Below are positions 20,371 through 34,103 of a DNA stretch of 64,000 nucleotides, piece by piece. The notes beneath the pieces are model-generated. The model did not search any database. It saw nothing but the letters and a program-made list of their open reading frames with translations, and had not been told where the DNA came from. The translations under genes and the position numbers were made by a program. Numbering within the stretch: position 1 is the first letter of the stretch; each line of letters begins with the position of its first letter. The DNA comes from Staphylococcus hsinchuensis (GTDB lineage Bacteria > Bacillota > Bacilli > Staphylococcales > Staphylococcaceae). Location: NCBI RefSeq assembly GCF_038789205.1, contig NZ_CP128355.1:620001-684000 (forward strand), in the 5' to 3' direction.

Positions 20371-21879
20371 TTATACTGTTTCTTTGTAAGCTGCTTCTCG
20401 CAGATATTGTGATACTGCTTCAATATCTTTATGGAATTGACGATCTTCTGTTATGGAAGGAACAATTTTTCGTAATTGGTTATATTTTTCATATGTTTTT
20501 GGTGATAACTTTTTAACATCTTTATGTTCAACTGCTTGTAACGCGATGATTGTTTCAATTGCTAAAACGCGACGAGCGTTTTCAACTATTTGATAACCAT
20601 GTCGTGAAGCAATTGTTCCCATAGAAACATGATCTTCTTGATTGGCTGAAGACGGAATAGAGTCTACACTTGCTGGATGAGCAAGTGTTTTATTTTCTGA
20701 AACGAGACTTGCTGCAGCGTATTGCATAATCATGGCACCACTTTGTAAACCTGGTTGTGGACTTAAGAATGCTGGTAATCCTTGGTTTAATTGAGGGTTT
20801 ACTAGACGTTCTAGACGTCGTTCTGAAACATTGGCCAACTCACTTGTTCCTATTTTCAAGAAATCTAAAGCAAATGCGACAGGTTGACCATGGAAATTAC
20901 CGCCTGAGATCACTAATGTTTCATTGTCATTATCAAAGATAAGCGGATTATCGTTCGCAGCGTTCATTTCATATTCTAGTTTTTCTTTTACATAATTGAA
21001 GACTTGGAAACTCGCTCCATGAATTTGAGGGATACAACGTAATGTATACGCATCTTGTACTCTTATATCACCTTGTTTTGTCGTAAGTTCTGAACCTTCT
21101 AACCAGTCTCTCATACGTGCTGCCACTTCAATTTGTTCTGGATGGTTTCTTACTTTATGAACGTTTTCATTATAAGCATCTGTAATACCATTTAAAGCTT
21201 GATGTGTTAATGAAGCAATCCACTCTGCTTGTAACCCTAAACTTTCCGCTTCAATATGACTAATAATACCTTGTGCTGTCATTGGCTGCGTACCATTAAT
21301 CATCGCTAAACCTTCTTTAGCTTTTAGCACATGTGGTTCTCGATTTAAACGTTTTAAGACATCCCGACTGTCTAATCTTTGATCTTCATAATAAACTTCA
21401 CCTTCACCAATTAACGCTAATGTTAAATGGGATAATGGTGCTAAATCACCAGAAGCTCCTAGTGAACCTTGTTCAGGGATAACTGGGATAATACGATGAT
21501 TAATAAAATATTGTAATTGATCAATCAAAGCTTCTGAGGCACCAGAATGCCCTTTGATTAATGTATTAAGTCGTAATACCATCATGACCAATGCTACGTT
21601 TTTAGGGAAAGGTTTGCCCATACCACATGAATGTGAACGAATTAAATTCGTTTGTAACTGATTATATTCACCTTCATCAATGCGTACATCGCTAAACAAT
21701 CCAAATCCAGTCGTAATACCATAAATAACTTGTTTTTTTTCTATAATGTCTTCAACGATTTGTCTGCTTTTTCTAACTCGTTCTAGTGTGAGATCTCCAA
21801 TGCTAACGGTATCTGAATGTTCTAAAAAATGCTTAATTTCATTAATTGTTAATGATTCACCATCTAAATGTAATACCAT
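20371..21879 (-). CDS. hutH: Histidine ammonia-lyase
   Basis: This 502-residue lyase converts histidine to urocanate, the first step of histidine degradation. The MIO cofactor is formed from the Ala-Ser-Gly of [14 protein letters not shown] (about residues 140-153). Further signatures are [20 protein letters not shown] and [15 protein letters not shown] start behind AAAGGAG. The other hut genes are not next to it. A cre-like site upstream suggests carbon catabolite repression. Confidence 0.97.
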   Translation of the reverse strand: MVLHLDGESLTINEIKHFLEHSDTVSIGDLTLERVRKSRQIVEDIIEKKQVIYGITTGFGLFSDVRIDEGEYNQLQTNLIRSHSCGMGKPFPKNVALVMMVLRLNTLIKGHSGASEALIDQLQYFINHRIIPVIPEQGSLGASGDLAPLSHLTLALIGEGEVYYEDQRLDSRDVLKRLNREPHVLKAKEGLAMINGTQPMTAQGIISHIEAESLGLQAEWIASLTHQALNGITDAYNENVHKVRNHPEQIEVAARMRDWLEGSELTTKQGDIRVQDAYTLRCIPQIHGASFQVFNYVKEKLEYEMNAANDNPLIFDNDNETLVISGGNFHGQPVAFALDFLKIGTSELANVSERRLERLVNPQLNQGLPAFLSPQPGLQSGAMIMQYAAASLVSENKTLAHPASVDSIPSSANQEDHVSMGTIASRHGYQIVENARRVLAIETIIALQAVEHKDVKKLSPKTYEKYNQLRKIVPSITEDRQFHKDIEAVSQYLREAAYKETV

Positions 21880-21923
21880 TCTTCCATCTCCTTTGTTTTA
21901 AATAAATCCTTTGTTTAATAAAA

Positions 21924-21937
21924 AGTATACGCTTACA
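21924..21937 (-). promoter_or_regulatory. cre-like site upstream of hutH
   Basis: Minus strand TGTAAGCGTATACT matches the CcpA motif TGWAARCGYTWWCA at 12 of 14 positions, about 45 bases before hutH. The divergent gap 21880-22293 otherwise shows AT-rich promoter sequence; on the plus strand TTGACT at 22061 and TATAAT at 22082 may serve the dehydratase gene, though the 15-base spacer is short. Confidence 0.5.
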
Positions 21938-22293
21938 CTTTTATGGAAACAACACTTTGAACAATATCCGTAACGTATTATTAAGTTACCGATTTAATAG
22001 GGTAAAGTTTAACTTAACAAAGGTTAATGTAACTTTATAAATTCTTTACGAATCAAAGTATTGACTTACGGCCAAACCAAGTATAATATACACTATTGTA
22101 TTTAGAAATTGTTGTTTTGACCGTATTGTTATCAATGGAGATGAGCACATTGTTTTCACACACTTTATTACCTTTTCCTATAAGGATTTAAGTTTGGTTG
22201 TGGAATTATATGCAATGCTCATGCTTCATTTATTTTTTCAACACGTACGACACGACTATAAAAATGAGTATTTATTTAAGGGAGGTTTCAATT

Positions 22294-23106
22294 GTGGAAG
22301 TTTTATCATCAGTTAACATACCGAAACGTAATGAAGAAACTCACAAAGGTGATTACGGAAAGATTCTTTTAATCGGTGGAAATGTAAATTTAGGTGGGGC
22401 AATTATGCTAGCAGCACGTGCATGTGTATTTAGTGGAAGTGGGTTAATTACTGTAGCTACACATCCTACTAACCATGCAGCGCTTCATTCACGTTGTCCT
22501 GAGGCAATGGTTATAGATATCAATGATACTAAGATGTTAACGAAGATGATTGAGCATACAGATTGTATCTTAATCGGTCCTGGATTAGGTTGTGACTTTA
22601 AAGGGAACAACGCAATTACTTTCTTATTGCAAAATATCCAACCACATCAAACTTTAATCGTGGATGGGGATGCAATTACTATATTTAGTAAATTGAAACC
22701 GGATATCCCTTCATGTAACGTGATTTTTACACCGCATCCAAAAGAGTGGGAGCGTTTAAGTAATATTCCTGTAGATGAGCAAACATATGAACGCAATCGT
22801 GAAGCGGTTGATCAATTAGGTTCTACAGTCATTCTTAAAAAGCACGGCACAGAAATTTACTTTAAAAATAGTGATTACAAATTACCTATAGGTACACCTG
22901 CAATGGCTACAGGTGGTATGGGTGATACTTTAGCTGGTATGATCACAAGCTTTATTGGACAGTTTGATAATTTTGAAGAAGCGGTAACAAGTGCGACTTA
23001 TACACATAGTTATATTGGCGAAGAATTATCTTCTTCAATGTATGTCGTTCCACCTTCAAGATTAATTAATGAAATTCCATATGTGATGAAATCATTAGAA
23101 AGTTAA
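22294..23106 (+). CDS. nnrD: ADP/ATP-dependent NAD(P)H-hydrate dehydratase
   Basis: This ribokinase-fold repair enzyme of about 270 residues restores damaged (hydrated) NADH and NADPH. Motifs: GDYGKILLIGGN near the N-terminus, GSGLITVAT, DCILIGPGLG, LIVDGDAIT, FTPHPKEWERL, VILKKHGTEIY and MATGGMGDTLAGMI with the catalytic Asp. The frame is open upstream to 22198, but I choose GTG at 22294-22296 because GGGAGG precedes it and the protein then begins at the conserved EVLSSVNIPKRN. It converges with gyrA. Confidence 0.94.
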   Translation: MEVLSSVNIPKRNEETHKGDYGKILLIGGNVNLGGAIMLAARACVFSGSGLITVATHPTNHAALHSRCPEAMVIDINDTKMLTKMIEHTDCILIGPGLGCDFKGNNAITFLLQNIQPHQTLIVDGDAITIFSKLKPDIPSCNVIFTPHPKEWERLSNIPVDEQTYERNREAVDQLGSTVILKKHGTEIYFKNSDYKLPIGTPAMATGGMGDTLAGMITSFIGQFDNFEEAVTSATYTHSYIGEELSSSMYVVPPSRLINEIPYVMKSLES

Positions 23107-23179
23107 ATTCACAGTCCAAAATAGACGGTAGGCATACTAAATTTTAATGTAATCTATACAAATTCGATAAATTATATGA

Positions 23180-23218
23180 AAAAGCACGACCTTTCTAATA
23201 AAGAAAGGTCGTGCTTTT
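23180..23218. terminator. Bidirectional terminator between nnrD and gyrA
   Basis: AAAAGCACGACCTTTC and GAAAGGTCGTGCTTTT form a near-perfect 16-bp stem with an A run on one side and a T run on the other. Confidence 0.95.
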
Positions 23219-23225
23219 CTATTTG

Positions 23226-25907
23226 TTATTCATCACTTTCATCGTTATCTTCGTTTTCAATATCTTCATTTACACGATCCATGAAGTCTTGTCTAAGTTC
23301 TTGGCGTTCTGTTGAATTAGCATCGTCTGTAGTAGTACTTTCATCTTCTGTTTCAGTATGAATTGTATTACCAGGTGTTTGATCATCAGCGATTGTTTCG
23401 CTCTCATTTGATATTTCATCTTCGCCTTGTTCTGCTTCGGATGTTTCGAGGGCTTCTTCTTTTTTCTCTTCTTCACTTACTTTCGCTACAGTTGAAACGA
23501 ACTGATCATCACTTAGCTTGATGAGACGAACACCTTGAGCGCTACGTCCATTTTGTGAAATATCTTGCACATCAATACGGATGATTACACCTGAATTCGT
23601 AACAATCATTAAATCTTCTTCACCAGTTACAGAAGTAATACAAACGATATTACCATTTCGTTCAGTAATTGTTGCTGTTTTGATACCTTTACCGCCACGA
23701 TTTGATAATCGGTAATCTTTAACTGGTGTACGTTTACCGTAACCATTTTCAGTTACTACAAGGAGTTCATCATCGCTACTAGCATGTGCTACATCTAAGC
23801 CGACAACTTCGTCTCCTTCGCGTAGCGTGATACCTTTCACACCCGCTGCCGTACGACCAAGTGGGCGTAATGTTTGTTCTGAGAAACGGATTAATGAAGC
23901 GTGAGATGTACCGATTAAGACATCTTCATTACCATCAGTAAGTCTTACCGCAATTAACTCATCATCATTCTTGAAACTAATTGCGATTTTACCGTTTTTA
24001 TTGATGTGTGAGAAATTACTTAATGCAGAACGTTTCACACGTCCTTTAAGTGTCGCAAATATTAAGTAATCTTCTTCACTTTCTAAATCTTTCACGGCAA
24101 TCATCGTACTGATTTTTTCATCGGAATCTAGCTCTATCGCATTGATAATTGGTATACCTTTAGACTGACGTGAGAGTTCCGGCACTTCATAACCTTTAAG
24201 TTTATACACGCGACCTTTATTCGTAAAGAACAAGACGTTATCATGCGTACTCATCGTTACAAGTTGACTGACAAAGTCTTCTTCTAACGTATTCATACCT
24301 TGGACACCACGGCCGCCACGATTTTGAGCTCTATATGTAGAAACTGGTAATCGTTTAATGTAATTATTGTGACTTAATGTAATGACGATCTGTTCTTCAG
24401 GTATTAAATCTTCATCTTCAATACTATCTAAACCGCCTAATTGAATTTCAGTGCGACGTTCATCGCCAAAGCGATCACGAACATCGATAAGCTCATCTCT
24501 TACGATTTGAAGTAAGCGTTCTTCATCGGCAAGAATTGCTTGTAACTCTTTAATGTACTCAATCAAGTTGTTGTATTCATCTTCAATCTTGTCACGCTCT
24601 AAACCTGTTAGACGTCTTAAACGCATATCGAGAATTGCTTGAGCTTGGCGCTCAGATAACTTGAAACCTTCTTGTAGACGCGTCATAGCCTCTTTATCTG
24701 TTTCTGATTCACGAATAATGCTAATGATTTCATCAATGTGGTCTAGTGCGACTCTTAAACCTTCTAATATGTGTGCACGGTCTTGTGCTTTTTTCAGATT
24801 ATATTCTGTACGTCTTCTGACAACGACCTTTTGATGATCTAAATATTGTTCTAACGCTTCTTTAATGTTGATTAGTTTTGGTCTGCCGTTCACTAAGGCG
24901 ATCATGTTTACACCGAATGATGTTTGTAATGGTGTTTGTTTGTATAAATTATTTAGAACGACGCTTGCATTAGCATCCTTTCTAATATCTATAACAACAC
25001 GTACACCCGTACGTAAACTTGTTTCATCTCGTAAATCTGTAATACCTTCAATTTTCTTATCACGTACAAGTTCGGCAATTTTTTCAATCATACGTGCTTT
25101 ATTGACTTGATAAGGTACTTCAGAAACGATGATACGTTGACGACCACCGCCACGTTCTTCGATTTCAGCACGTGCACGCATTTGAACAGAACCACGACCT
25201 GTTTCATAAGCACGTCTAATACCACTCTTACCTAAAATAATACCTGCAGTAGGGAAATCTGGGCCTTGAATATCTTCCATAATTTCAGCAATCGTCAAAT
25301 CTGGATTGTAACTTAAACTAATTATGCCATTAATAACCTCAGTTAAATTATGAGGCGGGATATTCGTCGCCATACCAACTGCAATCCCTGAAGCACCATT
25401 TACTAGTAAGTTAGGGAATCGAGAAGGTAAGACTGACGGCTCTCTTTCTGTACCGTCATAGTTATCTATAAAGTCAATCGTATCTTTATTTAAATCTTTA
25501 AGCATTTCAAGCGTCATCTTCGCCATACGGGCTTCTGTATAACGCATTGCTGCTGCGCCATCGCCGTCCATGGAACCGAAGTTACCTTGACCGTCTACTA
25601 AAGGATATCGATAGCTGAAATCCTGTGCCATTCTAACCATTGCCTCGTATATTGAAGAGTCACCATGAGGGTGGTATTTACCCATAACATCCCCGACGAT
25701 ACGCGCTGATTTTTTATAAGGTTTATCTGGTGTCATGCCTTGTTCGTTTAATCCATATAAAATACGTCGATGCACTGGTTTCATACCATCTCTTACATCT
25801 GGTAATGCACGAGACACAATAACACTCATCGCATAATCTAAAAACGATTCACGCATTTCACTTGTTATATTCCGTTCATTAATTCTTGATTCAGGTAATT
25901 CAGCCAT
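23226..25907 (-). CDS. gyrA: DNA gyrase subunit A
   Basis: This 893-residue subunit of the type II topoisomerase introduces negative supercoils. The catalytic tyrosine is Tyr123 in MRYTEARM. The quinolone-resistance region reads [10 protein letters not shown], with wild-type Ser84, Ser85 and Glu88. The C-terminal beta-pinwheel contains the GyrA box [10 protein letters not shown]. The tail (about residues 815-893) is an unusually acidic, Thr/Glu/Asp-rich extension typical of staphylococci. Start ATG 25905-25907 behind AAGGAGG. It follows gyrB by 35 bases. Confidence 0.98.
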   Translation of the reverse strand: MAELPESRINERNITSEMRESFLDYAMSVIVSRALPDVRDGMKPVHRRILYGLNEQGMTPDKPYKKSARIVGDVMGKYHPHGDSSIYEAMVRMAQDFSYRYPLVDGQGNFGSMDGDGAAAMRYTEARMAKMTLEMLKDLNKDTIDFIDNYDGTEREPSVLPSRFPNLLVNGASGIAVGMATNIPPHNLTEVINGIISLSYNPDLTIAEIMEDIQGPDFPTAGIILGKSGIRRAYETGRGSVQMRARAEIEERGGGRQRIIVSEVPYQVNKARMIEKIAELVRDKKIEGITDLRDETSLRTGVRVVIDIRKDANASVVLNNLYKQTPLQTSFGVNMIALVNGRPKLINIKEALEQYLDHQKVVVRRRTEYNLKKAQDRAHILEGLRVALDHIDEIISIIRESETDKEAMTRLQEGFKLSERQAQAILDMRLRRLTGLERDKIEDEYNNLIEYIKELQAILADEERLLQIVRDELIDVRDRFGDERRTEIQLGGLDSIEDEDLIPEEQIVITLSHNNYIKRLPVSTYRAQNRGGRGVQGMNTLEEDFVSQLVTMSTHDNVLFFTNKGRVYKLKGYEVPELSRQSKGIPIINAIELDSDEKISTMIAVKDLESEEDYLIFATLKGRVKRSALSNFSHINKNGKIAISFKNDDELIAVRLTDGNEDVLIGTSHASLIRFSEQTLRPLGRTAAGVKGITLREGDEVVGLDVAHASSDDELLVVTENGYGKRTPVKDYRLSNRGGKGIKTATITERNGNIVCITSVTGEEDLMIVTNSGVIIRIDVQDISQNGRSAQGVRLIKLSDDQFVSTVAKVSEEEKKEEALETSEAEQGEDEISNESETIADDQTPGNTIHTETEDESTTTDDANSTERQELRQDFMDRVNEDIENEDNDESDE

Positions 25908-25942
25908 CAAGATATCCTCCTTCAAAAATTCAGCTTATTGCT

Positions 25943-28997
<3,055 letters not shown>

Positions 28998-29001
<4 letters not shown>

Positions 29002-29231
29002 TCTTCACCTTGATGTAAAATCAAAAACGAACCAACTTCTGGTATATCTATGTGATCTTGATGATTTAATTTCTTACCTCTGCGCGTTTCACGTTCATCA
29101 TTGATAAAGACTTCAAAGTCTTGTAAGAACCATTTGGCTTGTCCTCCAGACTCGATAATACCTTCTGTCTTGAGAAATTGCCCTAATGTAATGTCTCCGT
29201 CTACGATGATTTCTTCAACCAAATCAATCAC
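28998..29231 (-). CDS. yaaA: S4-domain RNA-binding protein YaaA (RlbA)
   Basis: This 77-residue protein is almost entirely an S4-like domain: [37 protein letters not shown] and HQDHIDIP. The family is found between dnaN and recF in Firmicutes. The start is either GTG 29231 or TTG 29222, the latter 8 bases after GGAG. A TATAAT-type -10 (GGTATAATA) lies about 30 bases upstream on the minus strand. Confidence 0.93.
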
Positions 29232-29665
29232 TCCGTTTCTTTATTAGGTCATTCCTATATTATACCTTTTTTGAGTAAAAATTTCATTCAAAATACAGGA
29301 AAGAAAGCGTTTACTTTAAACTTTATTTACATAAATTTAAAGGATTCTCTCAATATCTGTTTTATATTGTTTTAACTACTTACATTATAGCAAAAATACA
29401 CACGTAGTTTTAATTCATACTGTCGAAAAATAACGACTCAAAATGCAATGTGAATTGAAAACTTTAAAAATATAACAATTGTAAAATAATCAAAACCATA
29501 ATCTACAAACTTATTTGAATCATATAACGTGTTTTAAGGGTCATTTTGGCTTCAATTTATATATTTTGGTATAATACCATGCATTTTAATTTATGACTCA
29601 CTGTGAATCGCTCAGTAGCATTTAAATAAGGTATGTAATTTTACATATTATTTTTAATAAAAAAT

Positions 29666-29820
29666 GAGCCTGAGACAAAAATAGGTGTCTCAGACTCTTT
29701 ATCAATTTGGTAGTAGATGTCTGAATTGAAAAGCGCTAAGAACAAGCTTTTTTCAATCCTAGTCATCATTGCCGGGTGGGACTACGATATCTCTATTAGA
29801 AAATCCGATTTCTGTCCCAC
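29666..29820. repeat. Composite hairpin repeat copy D (full form, inverted)
   Basis: Hairpin II (29666-29697; GAG-CTGAGACA/TGTCTCAG-CTC), a spacer containing GGTAGTAGATGTC and TAGTCATCATTGCCGGG, and hairpin I (29776-29820; GTGGGAC/GTCCCAC) mirror the repeat at 7890-8032 in reverse orientation. It lies between dnaN and yaaA. The rest of the 637-base gap (29232-29665) is very AT-rich; I see promoter-like sequence but no gene. Confidence 0.75.
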
Positions 29821-29868
29821 TCCTATAGTTGGTTATTAATTTATTGATTAAGTATGGGCAATTTCAAA

Positions 29869-30999
29869 TTAATAAGTTCTGATTGGTAAGATGAGTTGTG
29901 TCACTGAATCATCATCTTTTGGTTTTAAGATAAATGGTTTCATTGTACCGAAGAATTCAATTTCAACGTCATCATTATCGATTGCTTTTAAAGCGTCCAT
30001 CATATATTTTGAGTTGAATGAAATCTTTAAGTTGCCACCTTCGACATTACTTGCAGTAACTTCCTCGTTTACAGTACCAATCTCTGGAGATGTAGAAGAC
30101 AATTCCACTAACTCATTTCCTGTACTTAACTTAATTACGTTATTACCACCTTCACGTGCTAATAAAGATGCACGGTCGATTGCATGATAGAAGTCACCGT
30201 TATTGATTCCTAACTTAAACTCGTAATTTTCTGGGAATAAGCGTGAAGTATCAGGATAATGACCTTCTAGTAAACGAGAGATAAAGTTTACATTGCCTAC
30301 TCTGAATAAAACTTGGTTTGAAGCAAAGAAAATATCGATGTCATCGTCACTATCTGACATGATTTTATTTAATTCAGATAAAGCTTTACCAGGAATGATG
30401 ACATTTTTATTTTCAGTCTCATCTTCTAATTCAACTTTTCTTACAGCCAAGCGGTGTGAATCGGTTGCAGTGCATATTAATTCATTATCTTGTATAAGCC
30501 AGTTAACCCCTGTTAATACTGGGCGTGTTTCTGAGGTGGACACTGCGAAATTCGTTTGTGCAATCACGTTTTTTAATACCTTTACTGATAATTGAATTGC
30601 ATCATCACGTGATACTTGTGGTAGTAAAGGATATTGATCTGGATCTAAACCACTTAAGTTAAATTCAGAATGGCCTGATGTGATAAGTGTTTGGAACTGT
30701 GCATTTGTTGAAAGTTTTACATCTTTACCTGGTAATTTTTTAATAATATCTACGAAGAAACGACCAGGAAGTACAACTGAACCAGTTTCTGAAATTTCAA
30801 CAATATCTTCACCGTCTACTTGTTTTGGTATAGTGATTTCAATTGAGATTTCAGAATCAGAACCAGTAAGTATCACTTCGTTGTCTTTAGCATCTAATTT
30901 AATACCAGTTAAAATCGGTAATGTTGTTCTTGGTGAGATGGCTTTTAATGTATCGTTAAGTTGATTAATAAAATAATCTCTTCTAATTGTGAATTCCAT
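29869..30999 (-). CDS. dnaN: DNA polymerase III beta subunit (sliding clamp)
   Basis: This 376-residue protein forms the ring that tethers the polymerase to DNA. It has the three-domain clamp pattern: MEFTIRRDYFINQLNDTLKAISPRTTLPILTG, then NFAVSTSETRPVLTGVNW, and the C-terminal FGTMKPFILKP and TQLILPIRTY, which form the partner-binding cleft. The start is ATG 30997-30999 behind GAAGGAG; the open frame upstream reads into the origin. It lies downstream of dnaA across the origin-unwinding region. Confidence 0.98.
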   Translation of the reverse strand: MEFTIRRDYFINQLNDTLKAISPRTTLPILTGIKLDAKDNEVILTGSDSEISIEITIPKQVDGEDIVEISETGSVVLPGRFFVDIIKKLPGKDVKLSTNAQFQTLITSGHSEFNLSGLDPDQYPLLPQVSRDDAIQLSVKVLKNVIAQTNFAVSTSETRPVLTGVNWLIQDNELICTATDSHRLAVRKVELEDETENKNVIIPGKALSELNKIMSDSDDDIDIFFASNQVLFRVGNVNFISRLLEGHYPDTSRLFPENYEFKLGINNGDFYHAIDRASLLAREGGNNVIKLSTGNELVELSSTSPEIGTVNEEVTASNVEGGNLKISFNSKYMMDALKAIDNDDVEIEFFGTMKPFILKPKDDDSVTQLILPIRTY

Positions 31000-31053
31000 C
31001 GTTAAATAAACTCCTTCCAGTCGTTTATATATAATTATATAGGTTTTAAATTC

Positions 31054-31173
31054 GTAGTAATAGTAGTAGGTCTTGTGGATTACGGGATAACCCAATAAAA
31101 TTCAACAGTGACAACTATTATTTGCTGTGGATAACCTGTTTATAGTGTGTATGACTTTTTCACATTATCCACA
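31054..31173 (-). other. oriC: oriC part 2: dnaA-dnaN origin with DnaA-trios and AT-rich unwinding region
   Basis: Between dnaA and dnaN are perfect DnaA boxes at 31165-31173 and 31126-31134 and a one-mismatch box at 31074-31082. On the minus strand the last box (TAATCCACA) is followed by a short G/C stretch (AGACC), then repeated trinucleotides TACTACTATTACTAC (31054-31068), then an AT-rich tract (31021-31050). This is the layout of the Bacillus basal unwinding system, where DnaA-trios guide DnaA onto single-stranded DNA. Confidence 0.9.
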
Positions 31174-31243
31174 ATTGTTAAAAACTATTTCTTTTTTTCT
31201 ATTCCTCAAAATCAGTAATTTAATCTGTTATAGTACAGGTTTT

Positions 31244-32608
31244 TTACTGATTTCTAATTTCTTTTTCTAAATTTTCAACTTCTTGTTTGAATGTTGCATC
31301 ATTTTGCATATCTTTGACAATTTTTTCGTGTGCATGAATCACAGTTGTATGATCACGACCACCAAATTCTTCACCAATCTTCGGTAGTGAGAAATCAGTT
31401 AACTCACGAGATAAGTGCATTGCAATTTGACGTGGATATGCGATAGATTTTGTACGTTTCTTTGCACTGAAATCTTCAATCTTCACGTTATAGAACTGGC
31501 CGACAATCTTTTGTATATCTTGAATTGTAATTTTCTTAGATTTAGGTGCTTGGATAATATCTTTTAAAGCTGCGGCTGTAAGTTCTGTTGTGATAGGTTG
31601 TCCTTGTAACTTCGAAAATGCTAATACACGTGTTAAAGCACCCTCTAATTCACGAATGTTTGATTGAATTTGATTTGCAATGTAATTAAGTGCTTCAGAA
31701 GGAATGTTTAAGTTTTCCTCTTCAATTTTTTTGTGAAGAATTGCCATTCTTGTTTCATAATCTGGTGGCGTAATATCAACGATTAAGCCCCATTCGAATC
31801 TTGAACGTAAACGATCTTCTAACTTTGCTATTTCTTTTGGAGGTCGGTCACTTGAAATAACGATTTGTTTATTCGCTTGGTGTAATTCATTGAATGTATG
31901 GAAGAATTCTTCTTGGGTTTGCTCTTTGTTTTGAATAAATTGAATATCATCAATAAGTAAAACATCGATATTACGGTATTTTTCTCTAAATTGTTCTGTT
32001 TTATTATCTCGTATTGACTTGATGAATTCGTTCGTGAACTTTTCACTTGAGGTGTAAATTACTTTGGCATTGGGATCATTAGCTAATACGTAATGACCGA
32101 TTGCATGCATTAAATGTGTCTTGCCAAGTCCAACGCCACCATAAATGAATAGTGGATTATATGCTTCGGCGGGTGCCTCGGCAACGGCTAAACTCGCGGC
32201 ATGTGGGAATCTGTTGCCAGGCCCGATAACGAACGTTTCAAATGTGTTATGCGTATTGAATTGATCGCCACTTACAGATGCTTCGTCTACACCATTGTTG
32301 TCTGATTCTTCCTTTTGTTGTGGTGCTGGAGATGTGTTGCCCTTTGAATTCATACTTGCTAATTCATCTTCTGAGTAAAAGACAGGCATGATTTCGTGTC
32401 CGATTGCTTCGTATAATGCGGTTTGAATTATTTCTACGTAATGAGATTTCAACCAGTTGGCTACAAATGGATCATCAATTACAACGATAGCTTCATCATT
32501 TTCTAAAGAATATAGCTTTGTATCCTTTAGAAAGGTTTGATAACTCGGATAGCTTACTTTTTCTTGAGCTAAACTTAATACTCTTTCCCATATTTCTTGT
32601 TCTGACAT
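31244..32608 (-). CDS. dnaA: Chromosomal replication initiator DnaA
   Basis: This protein of about 454 residues has domain I (1-80), a variable Ser/Glu/Asn-rich linker (about 85-118), the AAA+ domain with Walker [12 protein letters not shown] (about 157-167), Walker [10 protein letters not shown] and sensor residues in [10 protein letters not shown]. Domain IV carries the DnaA-box-binding signature [15 protein letters not shown]. It opens oriC and autoregulates its promoter. The chosen start is ATG 32606-32608 (MSEQEIW); a TTG three codons earlier is too close to the GGAG. Confidence 0.98.
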   Translation of the reverse strand: MSEQEIWERVLSLAQEKVSYPSYQTFLKDTKLYSLENDEAIVVIDDPFVANWLKSHYVEIIQTALYEAIGHEIMPVFYSEDELASMNSKGNTSPAPQQKEESDNNGVDEASVSGDQFNTHNTFETFVIGPGNRFPHAASLAVAEAPAEAYNPLFIYGGVGLGKTHLMHAIGHYVLANDPNAKVIYTSSEKFTNEFIKSIRDNKTEQFREKYRNIDVLLIDDIQFIQNKEQTQEEFFHTFNELHQANKQIVISSDRPPKEIAKLEDRLRSRFEWGLIVDITPPDYETRMAILHKKIEEENLNIPSEALNYIANQIQSNIRELEGALTRVLAFSKLQGQPITTELTAAALKDIIQAPKSKKITIQDIQKIVGQFYNVKIEDFSAKKRTKSIAYPRQIAMHLSRELTDFSLPKIGEEFGGRDHTTVIHAHEKIVKDMQNDATFKQEVENLEKEIRNQ

Positions 32609-32643
32609 AATTAACAAACTCCATATTTAATAAATTTTAAAAG

Positions 32644-32947
32644 TTATACACAGTACACACATGTGTGAATAGAAAAAATAACATGTTGTTGACAATTATC
32701 CACAAGATACACACAATCAGTGGATAAATAGTTATTTTTTTAAAGTTACACACAGGCATATGTATATAAACCAATATAATAGACCCTATATGTATCAGTG
32801 ATTATACGACTTATCCACACAATTATACTTTTTAACATTCATAGATGTCAAATGACTGTGAATATGTTCCTAAACGATGTGGAGAGTTGTGTATAATAAT
32901 ATATTTATCCACAAAATTTTGAAGAATATCTGTGAATAAGTGGATAA
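32644..32947. other. oriC: oriC part 1: DnaA-box cluster between rpmH and dnaA
   Basis: The 690-base gap 32609-33298 carries perfect TTATCCACA boxes at 32696, 32811 and 32905, and one-mismatch boxes at 32644 (TTATACACA), 32719 and 32939 (AGTGGATAA), 32888 (TGTGTATAA) and 32931 (TGTGAATAA). With the boxes downstream of dnaA this makes a bipartite origin. Transcription diverges here: dnaA leftward, rpmH rightward. The segment 32950-33298 shows no convincing gene and should contain the rpmH promoter. Confidence 0.93.
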
Positions 32948-33298
32948 CTTAGCCGAAGTTAGTAGTATATCAGAAATGATTGCTTTTGTACGGTTGGGAA
33001 ATAATTTATAGTATATGCATGAAAAATGTATATACTATAATTATTACTTATACTTCCTTAGAAAATGTAAGCTCGCTGTTGAAAAAAATAGGGATAAAAT
33101 CGTATGGCTACAGTGGTTTTGTGAAAGTTTTAGAAAAAATGACCTTGCTTTATAAAATAGATTTTGTTATATTGTAGTAGTTGCTTGAATCGTGACTAAT
33201 TATTAATGAAGTTAAATCAAGAATAAAAGCAGACTTGTATACGCATTTATCTATAATAATAGTTAAAGAATCGAATAATAAGATGGAGGTGTTTTTAC

Positions 33299-33436
33299 AT
33301 GGTAAAACGTACTTATCAACCAAATAAACGTAAACATAGTAAGGTGCATGGTTTCAGAAAACGCATGAGCACTAAGAATGGCCGTAAAGTATTAGCGCGT
33401 CGTCGTCGTAAAGGCCGTAAAGTTTTATCAGCATAA
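33299..33436 (+). CDS. rpmH: 50S ribosomal protein L34
   Basis: This 45-residue basic protein begins [19 protein letters not shown] and ends [12 protein letters not shown], the invariant L34 pattern. ATG start behind GATGGAGGTG. It is the first rightward gene from oriC, as in most Firmicutes. Confidence 0.98.
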
Positions 33437-33466
33437 GATCACTGACTCATCAGTGGTCTTTTTTTT
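33437..33466 (+). terminator. rpmH terminator
   Basis: GATCACTGA-CTCA-TCAGTGGTC followed by eight T begins right after the rpmH stop. Some read-through to rnpA is likely. Confidence 0.9.
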
Positions 33467-33605
33467 GGTTTGAAAAGCAGTAAAAATCCAGTTTTTTAAT
33501 AAAGATTGTTTATTTTCAGACCTAAATGAAAGATATTTACTATAGAAGGAACCAACATTTACATTATAATAGAATGTAAATATGGAGATAAGCGAGTGAT
33601 GTTCG

Positions 33606-33950
33606 TTGGAAAAAGCATATCGAATTAAAAAGAATAGTGATTTCCAAATGATTTATAAAAGAGGGAAATCTGTCGCAAATAGACAATTTGTTATTTATAC
33701 TAAAACGAATAAAGATTTAGAACATTTTAGATTAGGTATTAGTGTTTCGAAAAAATTAGGAAATGCTGTTGTACGCAATAAAATAAAAAGAGCAATTCGT
33801 GAAAACTTTAAAGTTCATAAAAATGATATTATTCCAATTGAAATTATTGTGATTGCTAGACAACCTGCAAAAGATATGAATACGATTCAAATACAATCAA
33901 GTTTGGAACATGTCCTTAAAATAGCTAAGGTTTTTAATAAACGCATATAA
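33606..33950 (+). CDS. rnpA: Ribonuclease P protein component
   Basis: This 114-residue basic protein binds the RNase P RNA and helps trim tRNA 5' ends. The signature KLGNAVVRNKIKRAIRENF (about 58-76) and the N-terminal MEKAYRIKKNSDFQMIYKRGKSVANRQFVIY are typical. The start is TTG; an in-frame TGA three codons upstream excludes longer forms. Ribosome-binding sequence is weak. Confidence 0.97.
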   Translation: MEKAYRIKKNSDFQMIYKRGKSVANRQFVIYTKTNKDLEHFRLGISVSKKLGNAVVRNKIKRAIRENFKVHKNDIIPIEIIVIARQPAKDMNTIQIQSSLEHVLKIAKVFNKRI

Positions 33951-34103
33951 ATAGGGTAGGGGAGGCGTATTATTAGACCTACGTCAGTCTTACCTCAGAC
34001 AACCCTAAGTCTAACATGGTATGTTTTGCAAACAATTTATTCGCTTTTAACTGTAATTTTATATACAATATTTTAATGATTATTTTGACGCAAGGAGGCG
34101 AGA

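Noticed and set aside
29302..29315. cre-like sequence AGAAAGCGTTTACT upstream of yaaA-recF-gyrB
   Set aside because: 12 of 14 positions match, but it lies about 70 bases upstream of a replication-gene operon not known to be under CcpA; probably chance in AT-rich DNA.
32980..33177. 65-codon plus-strand frame between dnaA and rpmH
   Set aside because: It lies in the AT-rich origin gap, has no ribosome-binding sequence and resembles no known protein; chance is the simplest explanation.
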